Shown piece after piece: positions 13,590 through 17,548 of a DNA stretch of 17,548 bases. Numbering within the stretch: the first letter of the stretch is position 1; every line of letters starts with the position of its first letter. Source of the DNA: an uncultured Anaerolineaceae bacterium (lineage in GTDB: Bacteria > Chloroflexota > Anaerolineae > Anaerolineales > Anaerolineaceae); the NCBI GenBank assembly GCA_937894825.1, contig CALCQT010000146.1, forward strand, positions 1-17,548. Reading direction: 5' to 3'. The notes under the pieces are model-generated. The model ran no database searches, had not been told where the DNA came from, and worked only from the letters and a program-made list of their open reading frames with translations. The position numbers were made by a program, and so were the translations under genes.

Positions 13590-14568
13590 ATTCTACACGC
13601 TGTGCATTTTCAAAATAAAGTTGTTCGTCATCGGGGATTTCCCGGATGAACCCCATCCGAACCATCGCCTTGCCCAGTTTTTCGATGCCTGCCAGTTCGG
13701 TCGAGTAAATCGTTCCCTCATATTGCATTTGTGCGATCAGCTCGGATTCGCTGATTTCATAAACCGGCGCTAACATGGCCGCGGCATCCTGCATGTTATG
13801 GTTGATATATCCAATGGCTTCCTCAAGCGCGGACAGGAAAGCGTCATAGGCTGCAGATTGTTCCTCATGAAAGCGGATCGTGGTGACACCGGTGATAAAT
13901 GTGAACGGCTGGCCCATGATCTCCTGCCCGGTGGCGATGGCGTGTGCGCCAGCCGCTAATTCAATCCCCAAGTAGGGCGGTGTGGCGACATGCGCCGTAA
14001 TTTCTGTGTCCGCGAGAAGGGCGTTGGTTGCGTCCGGATGGCTCATGGAGATGAGTTGGTTATCCAATGCGTGCGGGTCTCCGAGCTGCGCTTCCGCCAG
14101 CATGGAAAGCAGCACGTGTTGTGTACAGGCAGGAGAAAGAATCGCGATCCGGTCGTTCGCTGTGAAATCGGCTAACGAATGGATATTTTCCCGATCCGTC
14201 ACGATCGCCACCTCGTTGAAACTGATTCCGGTCGCAAATTTCCACGGCATGCCATTATCGATGCCGATCAATACCGGCGCAGGTCCCATGAATCCGATGT
14301 CAATATCCCCATTGAGCATGCCTTCGCGGATGGCGGTCGGCCCGCCGAATTGTTTCCACTGGATACTGATTCCGGGAAGCTTCTCTTCAAGGAGATGCAT
14401 TTCTTTCATGACAGTCAATGGCGCGTACGCAATGCCGAACTGTTCCGCGATAATGATCTCATTCTTTTTTTTATCGCATCCGGTGAACGCTAAAACGAGA
14501 AGAAAGATCGTACTAAAAATCAGGCGCGTTTGTCTTTTCATTCGTTTTCTTTTCTTCAGAGGGATCAT
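13576..14568 (-). CDS. NitT/TauT-family ABC substrate-binding lipoprotein
   Basis: This is a solute-binding lipoprotein of the SsuA/TauA/NMT1-like class: 330 residues with a lipobox VLAFTGC (Cys31), then the periplasmic-binding fold (IIIAEQFGIAYAPLTVMKE, FGGPTAIREGMLNGDIDIGF, GPAPVLIGIDNG). GxxxxIxxGMLNGDIDIGFMG is the class's first-lobe motif. Two starts are possible. ATG at 14568 follows the ATP-grasp stop by one base, implying coupling; ATG at 14541 would give a shorter signal (MKRQTRLIF). The ligand is unknown: sulfonates, nitrate, taurine, thiamine precursors and aromatic acids all use this class. The unusual pairing with ATP-grasp and GT2 genes argues against a plain sulfonate-scavenging operon. 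Confidence 0.9.
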   Translation of the reverse strand: MIPLKKRKRMKRQTRLIFSTIFLLVLAFTGCDKKKNEIIIAEQFGIAYAPLTVMKEMHLLEEKLPGISIQWKQFGGPTAIREGMLNGDIDIGFMGPAPVLIGIDNGMPWKFATGISFNEVAIVTDRENIHSLADFTANDRIAILSPACTQHVLLSMLAEAQLGDPHALDNQLISMSHPDATNALLADTEITAHVATPPYLGIELAAGAHAIATGQEIMGQPFTFITGVTTIRFHEEQSAAYDAFLSALEEAIGYINHNMQDAAAMLAPVYEISESELIAQMQYEGTIYSTELAGIEKLGKAMVRMGFIREIPDDEQLYFENAQRVEYEGE

Positions 14569-14569
14569 G

Positions 14570-15757
14570 CTATGCTTCAGGATAATAGCGGATAATCAGG
14601 TTAGATCCGTCTTTATCGAGCACTTCCATCCGCTGATAGAATTCCCGGACATTTTCCTGAAGGTGTGACTTTGAGTCCCCGATAATCACGGCATGTCCAA
14701 ATCTCGCGGTGGCGTTTTGGACGGCAGGGAGCGCTTCTCCCGCCGCATAATTATAGCCTGCGTCCAAAATGAAAGGCAGCGTTTTCATTTCTGACAGCGG
14801 AGTGATTTTCGCGATTTTGCCGGCAGCCTGGATCGGCAGGTCGAAAGGTGGAGGCGTCAGTTCGTCCCCCAGCGAAGCGTGAATCATTTCGGATAAAATA
14901 TCGAATCCGGTGGCATAAGGGATTAAAAAATCCTCAAATGCGCCGCCGATGCGGCAGGCGAGTTCGTTGACGATGATGCCATCCTGCCCGATCAGCATCT
15001 GAATATAGACCGGGCCATTGTCGATTTGAAACGCTTGCACCAATTGATGACAGATCGCGGAAATTTCCGCATAGCGGCCGATATGGATCGATGGGTAGCG
15101 GTGACCGATACAGATGCCAATATGGACGGCTGCCGGAAGCAAAAGCCGGTCGGTCACCGTCAGGATCCTCAGCGTCTTTTCCGTGACCCAGCCGCTGACC
15201 GTGATTTCATCGCTTTCGTAGAATCCTTCGACTAAGGCGTGTTCAGCGCGGGAAAAGCGCAGTGTCTCCGGAAAATGGTTGAAGACATCCTGAATCGTGT
15301 CCAATTTGAATACGCCGCGCTGTCCCTGACTGTCCAGCGGTTTGAGCACATAGGGAGCGGGGATATTTAAGAATGCGCTTTCGGTCGAATCTTGATGAAT
15401 AAACCCATACTTCGCGGTTGGAATGCCACCAGCGGTCATGATTGTCTTCATGCGCATTTTATTCGTGACGGCGAAGGCGGTTTCCGGCGAAATGCAGCTG
15501 GGCAGGCCGCATTCGGCGCTGACTTCCGCCGTGGTGAGCACCGGCTGATCCGTGCCGACGGTCATGACACCGTCGATCGAATGGGTTTTCGCTGCCCGGC
15601 AGCAAGCGTCTGAATCAAAGGTACTGATCTGCAGGTGAAGATCGGCAAAAGAGGCTGCCGGTGGATGGGGCGTATAATCCACAAGAATGACGCGCAGCCC
15701 CATTTTTTTTGCTCGTTTTACGGCGTTTAATTGACAATTCGCACCGCCTAAAATCAT
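14570..15757 (-). CDS. ATP-grasp family ligase
   Basis: This cytoplasmic ATP-dependent carboxylate-amine (or similar) ligase has 395 residues from the ATG at 15757. It begins with a pre-ATP-grasp Rossmann-like domain (MILGGANCQLNAVKRAKKMG), has the ATP-binding Lys in PYVLKPLDSQGQRG (K139; the SQGQRG loop at 143-148) and the acidic/Asn metal site NELACRIGG (264-272). It resembles PurK or carbamoyl-phosphate-synthase-type ATP-grasp proteins, but no substrate is identifiable. A longer reading from 15853 would overlap the GT2 gene by 83 bp and is unlikely. A CTG at 15769 with AAGGAG 9 nt upstream would add LKTI and give the more typical N-terminus, so the true start may be non-canonical. The SBP gene starts one base after its stop. 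Confidence 0.85.
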   Translation of the reverse strand: MILGGANCQLNAVKRAKKMGLRVILVDYTPHPPAASFADLHLQISTFDSDACCRAAKTHSIDGVMTVGTDQPVLTTAEVSAECGLPSCISPETAFAVTNKMRMKTIMTAGGIPTAKYGFIHQDSTESAFLNIPAPYVLKPLDSQGQRGVFKLDTIQDVFNHFPETLRFSRAEHALVEGFYESDEITVSGWVTEKTLRILTVTDRLLLPAAVHIGICIGHRYPSIHIGRYAEISAICHQLVQAFQIDNGPVYIQMLIGQDGIIVNELACRIGGAFEDFLIPYATGFDILSEMIHASLGDELTPPPFDLPIQAAGKIAKITPLSEMKTLPFILDAGYNYAAGEALPAVQNATARFGHAVIIGDSKSHLQENVREFYQRMEVLDKDGSNLIIRYYPEA

Positions 15758-15770
15758 GATGGTTTTCAGA

Positions 15771-16514
15771 TTAAGGAACTCCTTCGATGATTGACTGAAC
15801 CGTATAAGGACAGCCTGACTTTTTTCCGCGCTTTTGTTTCGCAAGCGGACCATAATTCCATACGAGGTTTAAATAAAGGGTGATCAGTTTTCTCAGTGAA
15901 TAGCCGCTGTTCCCGAAGGATTTTTCCTCTGCGGGATATCGCAGGTTGGCTATTTTGGGGTTCAGCCGGAGTGCGGCTGCTGAGAAGTAGAAAAAATTTC
16001 CATCCCAGGCTGCAATTTTTTTCGCCAATTGATGCGTCATGATCCGATAACTGCTCACGCGAGTTCCTGCCGGCAGGTGAAAAACAAGCGTAAAAAAAAG
16101 ATTGCGCAAATGGCTGCCCAGCTTGCGATAGAACGGTTGGGCTTTTTCATCGGCAACCGCATATACAAGGTCATATCCTTCCTCAATTTTGTTGATTAAC
16201 GGCCTGAGAAGTTGCGGCGGGTTCTGTAAATCATCATCCATCGTGACAAGCGTCGCGCAGGAGTCCGCAAGCCTGCGAATTCCGCACAACACCGCATTTT
16301 GCTGACCGCAATTTTGACTTAACCGAATCAGGCTGACCTCTTCCCGCAGACATTGATTGCTGAGATAGCGGAATACTTCTTCGTCACTGTGGTCGTCGAC
16401 CAGACAAACCTGCCAGCGGTATCCCGCTAAAAGTTCCATCAGCAGACGAAGCAATTCTTTGACCGTTTCCGTGGCATTATAAACGGGAATAACAATCCCA
16501 ATATCATATTTCAT
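15771..16514 (-). CDS. Family 2 glycosyltransferase (DPM1/GtrB-like, soluble)
   Basis: This 247-residue GT2 protein starts directly with the GT-A fold (MKYDIGIVIPVYNATETV), with VDDHS at 40-43 and the metal/nucleotide-sugar motif DDD in MDDDLQNPP (93-95). QNCGQQNAVLCGI (68-80) is the element typical of the dolichyl-phosphate-mannose synthase and ArnC/GtrB group, which charges polyprenyl phosphate or similar acceptors. It lacks the C-terminal membrane helices of GtrB/ArnC. The ATG at 16514 is chosen because the fold begins there. Longer readings to 16565 and 16658 add a basic, low-complexity N-terminus without family character. It is first in a five-gene operon: its stop is 13 nt before the ATP-grasp ATG, or one base before the alternative CTG. 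Confidence 0.87.
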   Translation of the reverse strand: MKYDIGIVIPVYNATETVKELLRLLMELLAGYRWQVCLVDDHSDEEVFRYLSNQCLREEVSLIRLSQNCGQQNAVLCGIRRLADSCATLVTMDDDLQNPPQLLRPLINKIEEGYDLVYAVADEKAQPFYRKLGSHLRNLFFTLVFHLPAGTRVSSYRIMTHQLAKKIAAWDGNFFYFSAAALRLNPKIANLRYPAEEKSFGNSGYSLRKLITLYLNLVWNYGPLAKQKRGKKSGCPYTVQSIIEGVP

Positions 16515-16679
16515 TGTCTTCAACCTGCGGTGCCTTTCTTTCCGGCGGAGTCGAAAATTTTCCATTAATAGCTGTTGCCGATCGGCGTTTCGCTTATGGC
16601 TCGAATGCTTATGCCCTGAATTGCCGGTTTTCTTTTTCTCCCGATAAAAATGCTGCATGATGATTCCGCCGGGAAGCCC

Positions 16680-16707
16680 TTTTCACTGCTTAAACCTCCC
16701 TTATAAT
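16680..16707 (+). promoter_or_regulatory. Promoter giving a leaderless tusA-like transcript
   Basis: TTTTCA (16680-16685) and a perfect TATAAT (16702-16707) are 16 bp apart. The ATG begins at 16714, six bases after the -10 box, the same geometry as at maf. No Shine-Dalgarno precedes the ATG. Confidence 0.5.
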
Positions 16708-16713
16708 ACCTGT

Positions 16714-16938
16714 ATGGAAACGAAACTGGATTGTCTGGGTGATATCTGTCCGCTGCCAATTTTTAAATTGCAGAATTCCGATCATTTACAAAACAGCGGA
16801 GACAGCATCAAATTGATTACAGATCATAGCTGCACGGTTGAATCTGTCCGCTCCTATTGTAAACTGAACCATCTGACGATTTTGGATGTGTTTGAGCCGA
16901 TCAATGGCGTTTGGGAAATCACCATTCAAAAACCATAA
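16714..16938 (+). CDS. TusA-family sulfur carrier protein
   Basis: This 74-residue cytoplasmic protein of the TusA/SirA fold has the hallmark DCLGDICPLP (6-15), in which C12 of the CPxP motif carries persulfide sulfur between enzymes. The middle (IKLITDHSCTVESVRSYCK) and the C-terminus (GVWEITIQKP) fit the family, and the length is normal. The start at 16714 gives the standard N-terminus; a reading from 16657 adds 19 unrelated residues. The gene is monocistronic, divergent from the GT2 operon and convergent with a LysR-type regulator. TusA-like proteins act in tRNA thiolation, molybdenum cofactor synthesis or sulfur metabolism with rhodaneses. No partner gene is adjacent here. Confidence 0.9.
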   Translation: METKLDCLGDICPLPIFKLQNSDHLQNSGDSIKLITDHSCTVESVRSYCKLNHLTILDVFEPINGVWEITIQKP

Positions 16939-16939
16939 C

Positions 16940-16961
16940 AATTTTTATCCCCGTAAAAATT
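16940..16961. terminator. AT-rich inverted repeat between tusA-like and lysR genes
   Basis: AATTTTTA (16940-16947) and TAAAAATT (16954-16961) form a perfect 8-bp stem with a 6-nt loop (TCCCCG). It is symmetrical between two convergent genes, so it might end transcription on both strands. The stem is weak because it has only A-T pairs. Confidence 0.3.
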
Positions 16962-16981
16962 AACAGACGCAACATTGCCGC

Positions 16982-17548
16982 CTAACAAATACTTTTATTA
17001 ACCGTCGTGATAAAGTATTCGATGACCGAATACAACTCCGGATTATTAATTTCTTTTTTGCTGCGATGAATGGAGTAGATATCGCAATTCAGATCGAAAT
17101 TTTGCAGATTGATGATTCGCAGTTGTTTATTATAAAGTTCTTTTTTGATGGCCAGGTAAGGCAGAAAAGCCAACCCATTTTGATTGATGACGGCGCTTTT
17201 TACAGACTCGGTTGATTCCAAATAACACATAATTTTCAGCTTATCCATAACGCCGCCTTGCCCGACGATGTATTCTTTAATCAATTTAAATGAGCTGGAG
17301 GCTTTGTCCAGCATGATTAAGGGATATTGATAAAGCTGGTCCATCGTGATATCGTTTCCGGCTTTTGTGTTCTTATTGGTGACCAGATAAATTTTATCTG
17401 AAAAGGCCTCTGTGCAGATCAATTCCGGATGCGACGCTTTTCCCACTGTAAACCCGATATCCGCGCCGCCATTCAGTACCTGCTGGATCACATTGGCGGA
17501 TCGTGACGCGGTAAGGCTAAAAGAATAATGCGGGAAATGAATTTTGAC
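16982..17548 (-). CDS. LysR-type regulator, effector-binding domain (N-terminus beyond window)
   Basis: The frame is open to the window edge, so the first part, including the HTH, is missing. The visible 188 residues are the LysR substrate-binding domain: HYSFSLTASRSANVIQQVLN followed by GGADIGFTVG is the diagnostic block (the xxxADIGF pattern). Further on come YPLIMLDKASSSFKLI and ESTESVKSAVINQNGLAFLP, which match the effector-pocket region and the GLGIAxLP motif in this family. It is related to the CysB/CbbR/CysL style of regulators, but the effector is unknown. It is convergent with the tusA-like gene, so it does not divergently regulate it; its target is probably on the far side of the window edge. 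Confidence 0.88.
   Translation of the reverse strand, partial: VKIHFPHYSFSLTASRSANVIQQVLNGGADIGFTVGKASHPELICTEAFSDKIYLVTNKNTKAGNDITMDQLYQYPLIMLDKASSSFKLIKEYIVGQGGVMDKLKIMCYLESTESVKSAVINQNGLAFLPYLAIKKELYNKQLRIINLQNFDLNCDIYSIHRSKKEINNPELYSVIEYFITTVNKSIC

Noticed and set aside
13982..14668. 228-codon plus-strand open frame across the binding-protein and ATP-grasp genes
   Set aside because: Spans two tightly coupled real genes on the other strand and shows no family features.
15757..15853. Longer ATP-grasp N-terminus starting at 15853
   Set aside because: The added 32 residues overlap conserved GT2 coding sequence by 83 bp and have no family character.
16515..16658. Longer GT2 N-terminus starting at 16658 or 16565
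   Set aside because: The extra residues are basic and low in complexity, lack a ribosome binding site, and the GT-A fold begins at the ATG at 16514.
1..17548. CRISPR arrays, tRNA or rRNA genes, insertion sequences, phage genes, attachment sites
   Set aside because: No regularly spaced repeats, no tRNA-like clover-leaf, no transposase or integrase motifs were seen in reading either strand.

Overview
The window looks like a chromosomal segment of a Chloroflexota bacterium, most probably class Anaerolineae. The support is indirect: exported and lipid-anchored proteins with Thr-Pro repeat linkers (TPTPT-type runs at both ends of the penicillin-binding protein), mid-range base composition, and mostly AGGAG-type ribosome binding sites mixed with starts that seem leaderless. 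No rRNA, tRNA, CRISPR array, insertion sequence or phage gene was recognised.

Layout. (1) Positions 1-4181, minus strand: a tight operon maf - PBP2a-like lipoprotein transpeptidase - rsgA (ATGA overlap, then a 4-nt gap), followed 50 bp downstream by the start of an Imm5-like gene cut by the window edge. (2) 4320-6126, plus strand: a promoter with an overlapping palindrome, a leader hairpin, then a four-helix membrane protein, an XRE-family regulator and a zinc-free quinone-oxidoreductase-like enzyme, closed by a good intrinsic terminator. (3) 6156-8228, plus strand: a single-gene unit for an exported M13 metallopeptidase. (4) 8327-10248, minus strand: two adjacent exported rhodanese genes, first a two-domain lipoprotein sulfurtransferase broken by a one-base frameshift, then a protein with two catalytic rhodanese domains. 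A symmetrical hairpin separates (3) and (4). (5) 10470-12023, plus strand: a GT-C membrane glycosyltransferase. (6) 12073-16514, minus strand: a five-gene operon of GT2 glycosyltransferase, ATP-grasp ligase and a complete NitT/TauT-type ABC importer (lipoprotein binding protein, permease, ATPase). The ATPase gene also carries a one-base frameshift. (7) 16714-16938, plus strand: a small TusA-type sulfur carrier whose start lies 6 bp after a consensus -10 box. (8) 16982-17548, minus strand: the C-terminal part of a LysR-type regulator.

How the genes may work together. Region 1 is envelope and ribosome housekeeping. Region 2 looks like a self-regulated operon. Regions 4 and 7 share a sulfur-transfer theme, with rhodanese domains outside the membrane and TusA in the cytoplasm. 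The most unusual arrangement is region 6, where a glycosyltransferase and an ATP-dependent ligase are translationally coupled to an importer of the sulfonate/nitrate type. Its substrate and product cannot be read from the sequence. The two frameshifts fall about 2.7 kb apart, each at a one-base change in a short homopolymer. They may be assembly errors, real gene decay or, less likely, recoding.
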